Shown: positions 36,036 to 45,803 of the stretch, piece by piece
Position numbering within the stretch: position 1 is the stretch's first letter
How the letters are laid out: each line of letters starts with the position of its first letter
Assembly (NCBI RefSeq): GCF_004770155.1
Contig: NZ_RQFA01000046.1
Location: 145,707 to 209,706 of the forward strand
Length of the DNA stretch: 64,000 nucleotides
DNA from: Leptospira gomenensis
Lineage (GTDB): Bacteria > Spirochaetota > Leptospiria > Leptospirales > Leptospiraceae
Direction: 5' to 3'
Position numbers and translations under genes: made by a program
Notes under the pieces: model-generated
The model's input: the letters and a program-made list of their open reading frames with translations, nothing else
Told to the model about the DNA's origin: nothing
Databases searched by the model: none

Positions 36036-36482
36036 ATGATTCAGAATTTTTTTTCAACCAAAGAATCCCTGTCCCCTTTGTTTCTTCGAATCGGTTTGTC
36101 GATCTGTATCTTTCCTCACGGAGCACAAAAAGCGCTCGGTTGGTTCGGCGGCGTGGGTTGGGAAGCGGCGATGGATTTTTTCGTAAACACAGCGGAGTTC
36201 CCGGCCTTTTTGGCGGTCCTTGCCATCGTTTCGGAATTTTTCGGCTCGATCGCTTTAGCGCTCGGTCTCTTCACCCGACTGGCCGCCTTCGGAATTACGT
36301 GCACACTCGCAGTAGCAGGTTGGACCCATCGAGAAATCGGCTTTTTTATGAACTGGTTTGGAAATCAAGGGGGAGAAGGATTCGAATATCATATCCTCGC
36401 GGTTTCGATGGGAATTTCACTCGTTCTTTTGGGAGGCGGCTCCTACTCTTTGGATTCGTGGATCTCCGATCGAATCGAATAA
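36036..36482 (+). CDS. DoxX-family membrane protein
   Basis: This 148-residue integral membrane protein has four predicted helices and the DoxX pattern: LFLRIGLSICIFPHGAQKALG, FLAVLAIVSEFFGSIALALGLFTRLAAFG and a last helix HILAVSMGISLVLLGGGSYS. DoxX proteins are linked to redox and thiol stress systems in some bacteria, but function here is unproven. It follows the palindrome cluster, which therefore lies in its promoter region. No partner gene is adjacent. Confidence 0.87.
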   Translation: MIQNFFSTKESLSPLFLRIGLSICIFPHGAQKALGWFGGVGWEAAMDFFVNTAEFPAFLAVLAIVSEFFGSIALALGLFTRLAAFGITCTLAVAGWTHREIGFFMNWFGNQGGEGFEYHILAVSMGISLVLLGGGSYSLDSWISDRIE

Positions 36483-36653
36483 AGTTTATCATAAAACCGT
36501 AAAGTTACTACGACGTTTCGTAAAGTGTCAAAACCTTTAGAAGGTTGCCAAAAGGACAACGGCTCATTCCGCAAAACGAACGTTGCTTCTCAAAACGATC
36601 CGAATGTAGTGCGATTTCTACAGGGATAGAAACCCCGACATTCACCACTCAAA

Positions 36654-36688
36654 TAAAAAAGCCGGATGAGTTTCCTCAACCGGCTTTC
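36654..36688 (-). terminator. Intrinsic terminator after the fecR-like gene
   Basis: The arms GCCGGATGAG (36661-36670) and CTCAACCGGC (36675-36684) pair with one mismatch around a TTTC loop. On the - strand they are followed by six T and then ATTT. It sits about 35 bp beyond the FecR-domain gene. Confidence 0.85.
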
Positions 36689-36719
36689 TCCGAACCAGGA
36701 TTCGTTCTTTCGGGGAAGA

Positions 36720-37769
36720 TTAGTATTTAATCTTATCCACCGCGTCTTCATCCAGGATATACGATCCTTTCAGAGTTTGAACCACCAGTTTTCCTTTTTT
36801 CTGAGATACGACCACACCGCGCAACTCTCTTCCGTCTTTCATGATGATATGTTCGATGCTCAGATCATACATCTTGCTCAACTCTTCTTCCGTTTTAGCG
36901 GTTTTCAGATTTTGAACGTCGGAAAGAAGTTCGCTATCAAGCGTGCCAAGATTCTTTCTCATATCCTTATATTCGGGAAGAGTAGAATTCATCTTTGCAA
37001 GGTCGATCGCTTCCACTTCTCCGTCTTTATTTACGGTTACCAGTTTACTCGCTTCGAGGATATAAACCTTCTTTGCGGAGTTGAGAGAAGTAACTTCGAC
37101 GGCGCCTTCCGCCACGAAAACTACGGATTCCTCTTCGGAAGCGCTCACTTCAAACGAAGTTCCACGCACCGCAGCCACCGCAGAAGGAGTTTCTACGAAG
37201 TAGTTGCTTCCTTTTCTTTCTTTTTCTACGACGTTGAGCAATCTACCTGCGGCCAGATTCATGCGAATCTGAGATCCGTTGTTTTCTCTCAATTCTTTGA
37301 GAATCAATCTACTATTCTCTTTTACACGGATCACGCTGGAATCGGTCAAACCGATATCCACGGCTCCACCGGCTCCCGTAAGAATGACGTCCGCCTCATT
37401 CAAAAGATCACCTTGGTGTAATTTAATTTCCGTTTCTCGAATTACGGTCGCTTCCCCTTTTACAAAAACAACGGCGGCTTTCAGAGGAGTTCCTTGTGCG
37501 ATTTCAGTCCCCGATTTCGGAGTTCTAAAAACGAACCAAGTGGTTCCTACGGTAAGGATCAAAGCGGCAGCAGCCGCAAGCCAACCGGTTTTCGGAAAAG
37601 AAAGAATTTTAGTTTCTGTCGGAACACTCATAATTTTTTCCTCCACGATAAAGCGGGGCTTTTGTCCGATCCAATTTGGATCGAACGCCGGGAGTTGAGA
37701 TACAGAGTCCTTTGCTTTAAGGAGCCGCGCGTATCCTTCAAATTCGGGAGTATTTAGTTTATTTTCCAT
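36720..37769 (-). CDS. FecR-domain membrane protein
   Basis: This 349-residue single-pass protein has a cytoplasmic N-terminus of about 50 residues, a transmembrane helix (about 53-75, WLAAAAALILTVGTTWFVF) and a periplasmic FecR domain. Family motifs are DVILTGAGGAVDIGLTDSSVIRVKENSRL and FVETPSAVAAVRGTSFEVS. FecR proteins sense a periplasmic cue and control an ECF sigma factor. The ECF gene 167 bp upstream on the same strand fits this, although the sensor follows the sigma gene and no TonB receptor is nearby. The C-terminus adds a small beta module (MKDGRELRGVVVSQKKGKL) also seen in the protein at 38595. Only a short segment precedes the membrane helix, shorter than in many anti-sigma factors. 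Confidence 0.85.
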   Translation of the reverse strand: MENKLNTPEFEGYARLLKAKDSVSQLPAFDPNWIGQKPRFIVEEKIMSVPTETKILSFPKTGWLAAAAALILTVGTTWFVFRTPKSGTEIAQGTPLKAAVVFVKGEATVIRETEIKLHQGDLLNEADVILTGAGGAVDIGLTDSSVIRVKENSRLILKELRENNGSQIRMNLAAGRLLNVVEKERKGSNYFVETPSAVAAVRGTSFEVSASEEESVVFVAEGAVEVTSLNSAKKVYILEASKLVTVNKDGEVEAIDLAKMNSTLPEYKDMRKNLGTLDSELLSDVQNLKTAKTEEELSKMYDLSIEHIIMKDGRELRGVVVSQKKGKLVVQTLKGSYILDEDAVDKIKY

Positions 37770-37817
37770 AGTCGTTCTTTCCCGGGTCTGCGATTCAATC
37801 CATCGTTCCCGCTTCCT

Positions 37818-37832
37818 GTTTGTTAAACAAAC
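37818..37832. promoter_or_regulatory. Palindrome GTTTGTTAAACAAAC, LexA-box-like
   Basis: This is a perfect 7-1-7 inverted repeat in the gap between the ECF sigma and FecR genes, 49 bp before the FecR start. It fits the pattern TTTGN5CAAA reported for Leptospira LexA. An eight-base fixed pattern is expected about once per 65 kb by chance, so the match alone is weak. Confidence 0.35.
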
Positions 37833-37892
37833 TAAAAGGGTGTGTTTGAGCTTTTTTTTTCATTTTAGAAATTTTTTTCCACCGATGATTTG

Positions 37893-37906
37893 AATTCTTA
37901 AGAATT
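37893..37906. repeat. Palindrome AATTCTTAAGAATT
   Basis: A perfect 14-bp palindrome in the AT-rich gap about 30 bp past the ECF sigma stop. It has no T-run on the - strand, so it is not a good terminator; it could be an operator or chance. Confidence 0.3.
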
Positions 37907-37936
37907 TTAAAATATAATAGGAGAGGAATTAAGTCT

Positions 37937-38542
<606 letters not shown>

Positions 38543-38594
38543 CAGAAAAGATAACGAAGAAGATTTGATGATTATAAGCTGGAATTATAGTTCT

Positions 38595-39422
38595 ATGTCT
38601 CGAATATCTAAAATTATACGATTCTTAGGTGCATTTTTCATTTTAGCGTTCCTTTTCCCTGTGACAGCAAGCACTGTGATTCTAAAAAACGGAAAAACGC
38701 TTCAGGGGAAAATCGTAAACCAAAGCAGAACCGAAGTACAAATAGAAGTAAACGGTAAAGTACAGGTAATTCCTAAATCCGAAATTTCCGAAATCAATTT
38801 AAAAGACCCGAAGAAAGACGATTCTAAAAAGATCGTTACCAAACAACCCGAAACTAAAACCGAAGAAACTTCTCCGGCTTGGAAAGAAACAAAATGGACG
38901 TTGACCGCTCGTTCCGCTCTTCTTCCCGGCTGGGGTCAGTGGAGAATGGGTCAAAAAAAATGGGCTGTGATTAGTTTTGCGCTCTTCGCAGGCTCTGCAT
39001 TGTATGCAATCAACAGTAAACAAAAAGCGGATGCGGAAGAAGCTAACTATAAATCGAATTCCGTCGCCATTACTGTGGCTGCATTTTCGGATCCTACCTT
39101 AAATCCGGTCACTTCCGATTCCACAGTACGTGACACTGCGTTGATCGCACGGTTGATCATCACGACCACGGCTACCAATCCGTATTTCGAAAGTTATAAC
39201 CAAGCCATCCAACAGTACAACCAAGCTCAATGGTTGTTCGGCGCCGTCTACGGTTTGCAGTTGATTCATACGTTTCTTTTTGCGAGAAATTTCGAAAAAA
39301 TGCAGGCATTGATGTCGGACCCGAATCCGGAGGGATTGCGGTTCAGTGCTTCCATGGTCAAAAGTCCCACAACGGGAATGACGGAAATCACTCCGACTGC
39401 GGTTTATACCTTTAAATTCTAA
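38595..39422 (+). CDS. Exported DUF5683-like membrane protein
   Basis: This protein has 275 residues from the ATG at 38595, which starts a clean signal peptide ([15 protein letters not shown], cleavage near VTAST). A TTG/ATG start 27-30 bases upstream is possible. After the signal comes a small beta module ([19 protein letters not shown]) like the one at the FecR protein's C-terminus. Then follows a linker and a two-helix region with [20 protein letters not shown], typical of DUF5683 proteins in outer-membrane-related operons. A second hydrophobic segment ([19 protein letters not shown]) lies near 230. Function is unknown. Its divergence from the ECF sigma gene suggests it is controlled by that system (inference). 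Confidence 0.7.
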   Translation: MSRISKIIRFLGAFFILAFLFPVTASTVILKNGKTLQGKIVNQSRTEVQIEVNGKVQVIPKSEISEINLKDPKKDDSKKIVTKQPETKTEETSPAWKETKWTLTARSALLPGWGQWRMGQKKWAVISFALFAGSALYAINSKQKADAEEANYKSNSVAITVAAFSDPTLNPVTSDSTVRDTALIARLIITTTATNPYFESYNQAIQQYNQAQWLFGAVYGLQLIHTFLFARNFEKMQALMSDPNPEGLRFSASMVKSPTTGMTEITPTAVYTFKF

Positions 39423-39430
39423 TACTAAAA

Positions 39431-40456
39431 TTATTGACGAACGCAAAAGAACGACGCCGGAGTGCTACACAATTGTGTTCCTGCGGCAAGAGCGGTGCTA
39501 TTTACGGAGTTCGCGTTTCCGTAGGTTCCATTGCCGGAACCATAGGTCCAAGAGCCGAACGTAGCGATACAAGAGGTCCCGGAGGAAAGCCAATCCGAGG
39601 CGATTCCCGTCCAAACCTTCGTTGAAGAACCGTCCATTGAGTTATCCATAGTCAAAGAAGAAAAATCGAACGCAGGAACGTTCGGATGTGTACGGAAGAT
39701 CAAAGTCGTTCCATCCGCTCTGTAATAACGTGTGTCGGATCGAAGAACCCAATTCGTCGTAGAAGTACATCCGGGTGTGGAAAGCATGTTACAATTGGAA
39801 ACCAGAGTGGCCTGTCTCGTATAAACTACGGAGGACACGGTCGTACTTCCCGAAATCATCGCTTTGTATTCTTTGGGATCGCCGGGTAAAGAAGCCGGCT
39901 TCTCCGCTTCACAACCTTGATCGGCATTTTGAAATCCGTTAAAATTCCCCGTGTAAAAAGAACCCGTTACGAACGTGCACTTATCCGCTTCATTTACCGT
40001 AAATGTAAAACGGAACACTTCTCCATCGGAGGAACGAGTCGCCTTTAAGGTCATCGTATCCTCCAGACAATTATCGTCGATCGGTTGTAGAGTGATCGTA
40101 GCAGTCGTGTTTGAGGAAGAAAACGTCGCGTTTGTAGGACTTACTCCCGGATTTCCCGGAGAGGGATTTTCCCAGGCAAAGGAAAACGTTTCGGATCCGG
40201 AAGGTGCCGCCGTCAACGCAAACGTAACAGGAATCGAATCCCCTTCGTTCAACGTGGACGGAATCAAGGTCGCATCAAACGGCGCAGAAGCGGTATTTAA
40301 AATTGACGGAACTACGTTCCAAAGCAAGCCGTTCCCCTTACTCGCATCCAGACTGATCCGTTCCGCACGATTGCAACCGTTCCCCAAACTCAAAAGTAAT
40401 CCGGAAAGAACGGAGAAAGAGAAAATAGAGCGTATAAATACTTTCCGCAAATCCAT
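39431..40456 (-). CDS. DUF1554 (Len-type, endostatin-like) lipoprotein
   Basis: This 341-residue predicted lipoprotein has a signal ending in SLGNGC, with lipidated Cys at about 28. An Ig-like middle part (about 60-155) contains PIDDNCLEDTMTLKA. The C-terminal domain (about 165-341) is of the DUF1554/endostatin-like family, with paired cysteines and a final FFCVRQ. Leptospira Len proteins with this domain bind factor H, laminin or fibronectin at the cell surface, so a host-interaction role is plausible but not shown. It is a tandem paralogue of the gene at 40645. It converges with the gene at 38595, 8 bp between stops. Confidence 0.85.
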   Translation of the reverse strand: MDLRKVFIRSIFSFSVLSGLLLSLGNGCNRAERISLDASKGNGLLWNVVPSILNTASAPFDATLIPSTLNEGDSIPVTFALTAAPSGSETFSFAWENPSPGNPGVSPTNATFSSSNTTATITLQPIDDNCLEDTMTLKATRSSDGEVFRFTFTVNEADKCTFVTGSFYTGNFNGFQNADQGCEAEKPASLPGDPKEYKAMISGSTTVSSVVYTRQATLVSNCNMLSTPGCTSTTNWVLRSDTRYYRADGTTLIFRTHPNVPAFDFSSLTMDNSMDGSSTKVWTGIASDWLSSGTSCIATFGSWTYGSGNGTYGNANSVNSTALAAGTQLCSTPASFFCVRQ

Positions 40457-40606
40457 AACTGATCAGAAAGTATTGTATCATAGATCCGAAAAGGTGAAAT
40501 TTATAATTAAGGATTTTTTTTATATTCTTCGGTTGTTTTCGCTTTTTTGATTGGATTTGCGTTTCGGCCGGACCCGCGGGGCTTTTTGTTTTTATCTCAA
40601 AGTTTT

Positions 40607-40629
40607 GCGGGAACTCCCTCGATTCCCGC
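40607..40629. repeat. GCGGGAACTC element with hairpin, between DUF1554 genes
   Basis: The element GCGGGAACTCCCTC starts at 40607 and continues into GATTCCCGC, so GCGGGAA and TTCCCGC form 7-base arms around a 9-base loop. It is followed by GATAAAAA, the same downstream sequence as at the 32256 copy. It sits 15 bp past the upstream DUF1554 gene and may end its transcript, although no T-run follows on the - strand. Confidence 0.7.
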
Positions 40630-40644
40630 GATAAAAATTCAAAA

Positions 40645-41643
40645 TCACATACGAACACAAAGAATCCGATTCAATTCCTCACAGGCCTCGTAATAGGATC
40701 CAATGGCGGAGCCGTTGACCTCCCCTGTTTCACCGAAATACCCGAAACCGCTGCTAGGAGCTCCTACAGTATAATCGGAACAAGTGAAGGCGGTAACCGG
40801 TTCGAAGTTGGAATTCAAACCGGTCCAAAAATCCAACGCGGACGTATCGCTCGTATGATTGAAACTTGAATTCAGAGGAAACGCAAAAATCCCGCTCCCT
40901 GCTCCGATCGAATTGCTCACCCCGGTCGCAATCCATTCCCCCTCCGGTGCGGAAGTCGAATAGGAAAAATAACGAACCCCGATCTTGATCGGCCAATCGT
41001 TTTCGGGGATTCCTCCCGTAGTCGTAGGATTTCTTACACCGCTGATCGCCAAAAGAGCCTTATATTCGGAAGGTTCTCCCGGCAAAGCGGGAGGTTTTTC
41101 GTTCCGGCAACGGAGATCGGCTCCGCTGATTCCCCCTAAATTCCCCGAAAACCCGGGTCCTTGCACATCGGGAAGAGCGTTACTCGCCAAAAAGATACAC
41201 CGATCGATCTCTTGAATTCGAAATTCCACATTAAAAATTTTCGAATCGGAAACCCTCCTTGCTTGGAGGGACATGGTGTCTTCCAGACAATCTTCGTCGA
41301 TCGGTATCACGGATAAATTCGCCGTTCGATTCAAAATCGTATAACTGTGATTTGTCGGGGATAAGGACGAAGCGCCGGAATGATCCGACCAGGAGAACTC
41401 GTATTCTTCCGCAGAGGAACCTGGATTTTTGATGGTCAGCGAGATCGTCGCGGATTGCCCTTCCCACAAACTGTCGGGAAGCAGAGTCAAATCGAAAGGA
41501 TTATCCTCCACATTTATAAAAACGGGTGCGAAGTTGAGAAACATCCCCGCCCCACCTTTCGAAGCATCCATTTCTATTTTTTCGGCTTTGCTGCAAAACA
41601 AAAGAAAGAAACACCACGCGAAGACATATGATCTGATTTTCAT
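40645..41643 (-). CDS. DUF1554 (Len-type) lipoprotein, paralogue
   Basis: This 332-residue lipoprotein has a signal ending FFLLFCSK, with Cys at about 17. Its architecture is that of the gene at 39431: EKIEMDASKGG after the lipid anchor, an Ig-like part with PIDEDCLEDTMSLQARR and a C-terminal DUF1554 domain ending ILCVRM. Shared blocks such as PALPGEPSEYKALL, versus PASLPGDPKEYKAMI in its neighbour, show tandem duplication followed by divergence. The ligand-facing loops differ, as expected for surface proteins under selection. The spacer of 188 bp between the two contains a GGGAACTC element, so each may have its own promoter. Confidence 0.85.
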   Translation of the reverse strand: MKIRSYVFAWCFFLLFCSKAEKIEMDASKGGAGMFLNFAPVFINVEDNPFDLTLLPDSLWEGQSATISLTIKNPGSSAEEYEFSWSDHSGASSLSPTNHSYTILNRTANLSVIPIDEDCLEDTMSLQARRVSDSKIFNVEFRIQEIDRCIFLASNALPDVQGPGFSGNLGGISGADLRCRNEKPPALPGEPSEYKALLAISGVRNPTTTGGIPENDWPIKIGVRYFSYSTSAPEGEWIATGVSNSIGAGSGIFAFPLNSSFNHTSDTSALDFWTGLNSNFEPVTAFTCSDYTVGAPSSGFGYFGETGEVNGSAIGSYYEACEELNRILCVRM

Positions 41644-41796
41644 TCGAGGAAAGGAACCTTTTTCTCCTTTCTGCGTTTCGGCTAACGTAGGTAAATCGAA
41701 TTTCGAAAAATCAAAGAAAGGGGAAAGGCGAATTTCGATTCTATATTAAAAAAAGAGAATCTGATTATAAGTCGGAGCGATCATCTGCGGCACGTT

Positions 41797-43833
41797 TTAC
41801 GCGGAGAGCCTGTTCTTTCCTTTTCCTTTGGTTTTGGAAATTTCTTTTCGAAAGTTCTCATACGGATCTTCTTCCGTAGATTCCGTTAAGGAGCCGGCTT
41901 TTTGATTCTTCCCGGAGTTTGACGATTCCGGCTTGGACGCAAACCAGGAATCGACGTATTTAAGAACTTTTGAAATCTTTTCGTTCAGGAAATCGTCCTC
42001 CTTGCTCCTATATTTGGTTTCTAAATTTTTCTTTTTCTCGGATAACACCTTATACAATTCACGGGCTCGGGAACGAAAGGTTTCATCGGCGGGATACAAA
42101 ACGATCGCGTCCGTCTTATCTCCGGACGAATCGGGAAGAAGTACGAACTTCTCCTTTTCTATGACTTGTTGAATCACCTCGGGAGTATAACCTTGAATTT
42201 CATACAAAACGTCCTTCAACACGGGAGGAATATTTTTTCCGAAATAATGTCGATTGAGAGCTTCCGAAAGTTTGGATTTTTGTTCCAAAATCCGAATCCT
42301 TTCCTCCTCCTTCATTCGTTCCTGGATTTTTCCCTGCTCCCATTTGACCGACACGTCCCGATTTTTCGTGCGCAACGCGGACTGTTCCGCGCGGATCTTT
42401 TCCTTGGCCGCCTGAAAAAAAACATCTTGGAATAATTTCGCGATTCCGAAAAAGTCCAGAATCGGAAAATACCACGGAAAATATTCCAGATATCCTTTTC
42501 TCAAAACCTTTCCGTAATTCTTAACGAATTCGGAATCCTTAAATATCGTCTGAAACGCGTCTTCGTTCTGCTCGATGAGATTTCGAATGCAGAGAATTTT
42601 CCAGGCTTCGACGGCGTTGACGCTCGAAATCCCTTTTACGATCGCTTTTACCGCTTCGGAATCCCTACGGATAAACGCGTGCATCGTCACACCCTTCGTT
42701 TCCCAAGCGGAATAAACGATATGAAGATCTTCGGTTAATAATTTCTTTAATTCGACCGGAAAAATCCGGAACTCCTCGTCGGGAAGGATCAGAATCATCT
42801 TGTCCCAGCGCCCGCTGCTCGGCTTGGCCAAATGATCGGTCATCTCGTGAAAGCGGGCACGAATACTATCGTGATACGAATGCGTCAGAGATTGTTCGAT
42901 TTCGTCTCCTAAACTTCTTATGAGTTCGAAACCTATGAACTTGAGATTTTGTTTTCTTTCCGGATCCGCCAGAGCCGCCCTTTCGATCGAGTCCGACCTT
43001 TTTTTTCCGAACAGGGTCGTCGGCGCCAAGGAAGGATCGGCCGAGTGTAGACGCTCTTCGTGTGCGATCGCCGTGAATTCGTCCGAAATAGCCCATTTGT
43101 ATTTCGGAAAAAGTTTCTTTTGATGATATTGGTCCGTAAGTTGGAATAACTCCGGAAGTTCCTTTGCGCCCACGGTGATATATCCGTAATCGGGGATTTC
43201 GCGGATTCTCCCTTTTTTGATCAACCCGTCCGCGATTTCATCCGCCATATCCTGCATGTAATCCTTATTTAAAGGAATTTGAATATAAGGAGGTTTGAAA
43301 TAGATTTCGGGATTGAAGAAAAGTTTCAGCTTTTGCGGATTTTCCCCTTTGAAATCGTTTTCCAAATCCTCCCAAAGAATGTCTTTGCTCAAAGGAGGTT
43401 TCGTTTCTAGATAAGAAAGGATCGAACTAACGGAAAGATCCACAAGGGAAAGATACAAACGAGTCAAGTCGCCCAGCTCCGCATCCGGATAAGCCACATA
43501 ACAAGGTTTAGACTTTAATTCCGAAGTCGAAGAATCAAGATAAATGTATGCGAATTGTAGAACGACTCCGTCTTCTAAAAGTCGTTTGAGATGAAACAAA
43601 ACCTCGGCCTGCGTAAGTTCGGCCGCTTCCGGAACCTTGGATTCGACCTGAAACAGATTTTGAGAACGCGCGTTTTTATAACTCGTTTGAGCGACGACGG
43701 CCTTATACACCGAATGTGTTAGCCTATCGTTCAGATAATAGCTGACAACTTCGTTGATCTTTTTGACTTTTAAAAAGTTTTGCTGCGACGAGTTCGCTGC
43801 AGCTAACACTTGATTTACGACCGGTTTCGACAT
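41797..43833 (-). CDS. Protein of unknown function, 678 aa
   Basis: I do not recognise a family for this cytoplasmic protein. It has no signal peptide or membrane helix. The N-terminal 240 residues contain two segments that could be winged helices (TQAEVLFHLKRLLEDGVVL near 75 and IADGLIKKGRIREIPDYGY near 205). The middle (about 280-430) is mixed alpha/beta with WDKMILILPDEEFRIFPVE. A strong coiled coil rich in Glu, Lys and Arg follows (about 465-520). The tail is Ser/Lys-rich and ends NRLSA. It stands alone between a lipoprotein gene and the divergent gpmI, with intact coding character throughout. Confidence 0.75.
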   Translation of the reverse strand: MSKPVVNQVLAAANSSQQNFLKVKKINEVVSYYLNDRLTHSVYKAVVAQTSYKNARSQNLFQVESKVPEAAELTQAEVLFHLKRLLEDGVVLQFAYIYLDSSTSELKSKPCYVAYPDAELGDLTRLYLSLVDLSVSSILSYLETKPPLSKDILWEDLENDFKGENPQKLKLFFNPEIYFKPPYIQIPLNKDYMQDMADEIADGLIKKGRIREIPDYGYITVGAKELPELFQLTDQYHQKKLFPKYKWAISDEFTAIAHEERLHSADPSLAPTTLFGKKRSDSIERAALADPERKQNLKFIGFELIRSLGDEIEQSLTHSYHDSIRARFHEMTDHLAKPSSGRWDKMILILPDEEFRIFPVELKKLLTEDLHIVYSAWETKGVTMHAFIRRDSEAVKAIVKGISSVNAVEAWKILCIRNLIEQNEDAFQTIFKDSEFVKNYGKVLRKGYLEYFPWYFPILDFFGIAKLFQDVFFQAAKEKIRAEQSALRTKNRDVSVKWEQGKIQERMKEEERIRILEQKSKLSEALNRHYFGKNIPPVLKDVLYEIQGYTPEVIQQVIEKEKFVLLPDSSGDKTDAIVLYPADETFRSRARELYKVLSEKKKNLETKYRSKEDDFLNEKISKVLKYVDSWFASKPESSNSGKNQKAGSLTESTEEDPYENFRKEISKTKGKGKNRLSA

Positions 43834-44006
43834 CGCGTCTCCGATTTTAGAGAAATGAAATTTATTTTAGAATTTTCGGAAGGTTTTTTCGTTTAGCTCA
43901 TTCGCATATTCCATTTCGTAGAAAGAAAAGAAAGCAAATTTCAAAGTTTTTTTCGTATTTGAATCTCTTGACTTCTTAGAGAGTCGATTGGTTCCATGAA
44001 TCTAAT

Positions 44007-45647
44007 ATGAACCTTTCCAAAAAATATACCTTTCGGCCTAGAAAAGTTTTGCTCGTTATCTTAGACGGAGTCGGGTATTCACCGCGCGGACCGGAATTCG
44101 GAAACGCAGTTGCGGGTGCAAACCTTCCTTTTTTAAATCATGTTTGGAAGGAACGGCCCACTCTTCATATCCAAGCGCACGGCAAAGCGGTGGGAATGCC
44201 GTCCGATGAAGATATGGGAAATTCGGAAGTGGGTCACAACGTTTTGGGTTCCGGAAGAATTTTCGATCAGGGGGCCAAACTCGTTTCCAATTCGATCGCA
44301 ACGGGAGCGATTTTCGAAGGACAAGCCTGGAAGGAAATCGTGGAAAACGTGAAGAAAAAAAATTCCACCTTACATCTGTTAGGTCTTTTTTCCGACGGAA
44401 ACGTTCATTCCCACATCGATCATACCAAGGCGCTCGTAACGAAGGCGATTCTGGAAAAGGTTCCTAAAATACGACTTCATATCCTTTTGGACGGAAGAGA
44501 CGTTTCCGAAAAATCCGCATTAGAATATTTGAATCCTTTCGAATCCTGGTTGGACGAGTTTAGAAAACAAGGAATCGACGTCGAAATCGCATCCGGCGGC
44601 GGCAGAATGACGATTACGATGGATCGTTACGAAGCGGATTGGTCCATGGTCGAACGCGGATGGAAAGTCCACGTTTCGGGCGAAGGACGAACCTTTTCCT
44701 CCGCAAAAGAGGCCATCGAAACTTTCCGCAAAGAGGATCCGAAAGTGATCGATCAATATCTTCCCTCGTTCGTAGTCGCGAAAAACGGTATTCCGGTAGG
44801 GCGGATCACGGACGGTGATTCAGTGGTTTTCACCAATTTTAGGGGGGATCGTGCGATCGAAATTTCCCTGGCTTTTACGCAGAAGGACTTCGATAAATTC
44901 GATCGAGGAAATCCGCCAAACATAGTTTATGCGGGAATCATGCAATACGACGGAGATCTAAAACTTCCCGAAAGATTCCTAGTAGCGCCGCCCGCCATCG
45001 ACCGGACTCTCGGCCAATACATGGCGGAATCCGGAATTTCACAATACGCGTTATCCGAAACCCAAAAGTACGGGCACGTTACCTATTTTTGGAACGGAAA
45101 TAAAAGCGGCTATTTCGACGAAAAAACGGAACAATATCGGGAAATCCCTTCGGACGTGATCCCCTTTGATCAAAGCCCCGAAATGAAGGCGCTTGCGATC
45201 ACCGAGGCTTTGGAAAAAGCGCTGAAGGAAAATAAACAGGACTTCTACAGGGTAAACTACGCGAACGGAGACATGGTCGGTCATACCGGAAATTATCCTG
45301 CAACCGTTCAAGCCATGGAATTCATGGACGGTTGTATAGAACGACTTTGGAAAGTATGCGAAAAACAGAATATTGTGTTATTCTTAACCGCCGACCACGG
45401 AAACGCGGACGAAATGTATCAACTGGACAAAAAAGGAAACGTGGAACCGGATTCCAAAGGGAATCCGGTTCCTAAAACGAGTCATACTCTCAATCCGGTG
45501 CCGTTCAGCGTTTTGGATCCGGAAAACGGATTAGGACTCGATTCTCAAATCGAAAACCCGGGACTGGCGAACGTAGCCGCAACGATTTTGGATGTAATGG
45601 GATACGAAACTCCGGACGGATATCACCCTTCCCTTTTGAAAAATTGA
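44007..45647 (+). CDS. gpmI: 2,3-bisphosphoglycerate-independent phosphoglycerate mutase
   Basis: This 546-residue glycolytic enzyme interconverts 3- and 2-phosphoglycerate using two manganese ions. The phosphatase-like metal site appears as [10 protein letters not shown] near 20-29, the nucleophile Ser in [15 protein letters not shown] (about residue 71) and [10 protein letters not shown] near the C-terminus. The inserted transferase domain includes [25 protein letters not shown] and FRGDRA. It is slightly longer than typical (about 510). The gene is single; a TTGACT sequence at about 43967 could be part of its promoter, but I cannot place a -10. It converges with the MFS gene. Confidence 0.95.
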   Translation: MNLSKKYTFRPRKVLLVILDGVGYSPRGPEFGNAVAGANLPFLNHVWKERPTLHIQAHGKAVGMPSDEDMGNSEVGHNVLGSGRIFDQGAKLVSNSIATGAIFEGQAWKEIVENVKKKNSTLHLLGLFSDGNVHSHIDHTKALVTKAILEKVPKIRLHILLDGRDVSEKSALEYLNPFESWLDEFRKQGIDVEIASGGGRMTITMDRYEADWSMVERGWKVHVSGEGRTFSSAKEAIETFRKEDPKVIDQYLPSFVVAKNGIPVGRITDGDSVVFTNFRGDRAIEISLAFTQKDFDKFDRGNPPNIVYAGIMQYDGDLKLPERFLVAPPAIDRTLGQYMAESGISQYALSETQKYGHVTYFWNGNKSGYFDEKTEQYREIPSDVIPFDQSPEMKALAITEALEKALKENKQDFYRVNYANGDMVGHTGNYPATVQAMEFMDGCIERLWKVCEKQNIVLFLTADHGNADEMYQLDKKGNVEPDSKGNPVPKTSHTLNPVPFSVLDPENGLGLDSQIENPGLANVAATILDVMGYETPDGYHPSLLKN

Positions 45648-45705
45648 CGTAAGAACAATTCCCGCAAAAAATCGGATACGGTTTTCGTCCTTGAATTATA
45701 AAATC

Positions 45706-45784
45706 GCGACGTAGGATTAGGACTGATTCCGGATACTTCGAATTGGAACACGTCCGTTTTCAAAGGCGCGATCCTACATCTCGC
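45706..45784. repeat. Imperfect inverted repeat between convergent genes
   Basis: GCGACGTAGGAT (45706-45717) and ATCCTACATCTCGC (45771-45784) form an imperfect inverted repeat with 53 bp between the arms, between the convergent gpmI and MFS stops. It could fold as a shared transcription end, but no T-run is adjacent. Confidence 0.4.
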
Positions 45785-45803
45785 GCCGTAAACGATTTTC
45801 GAC

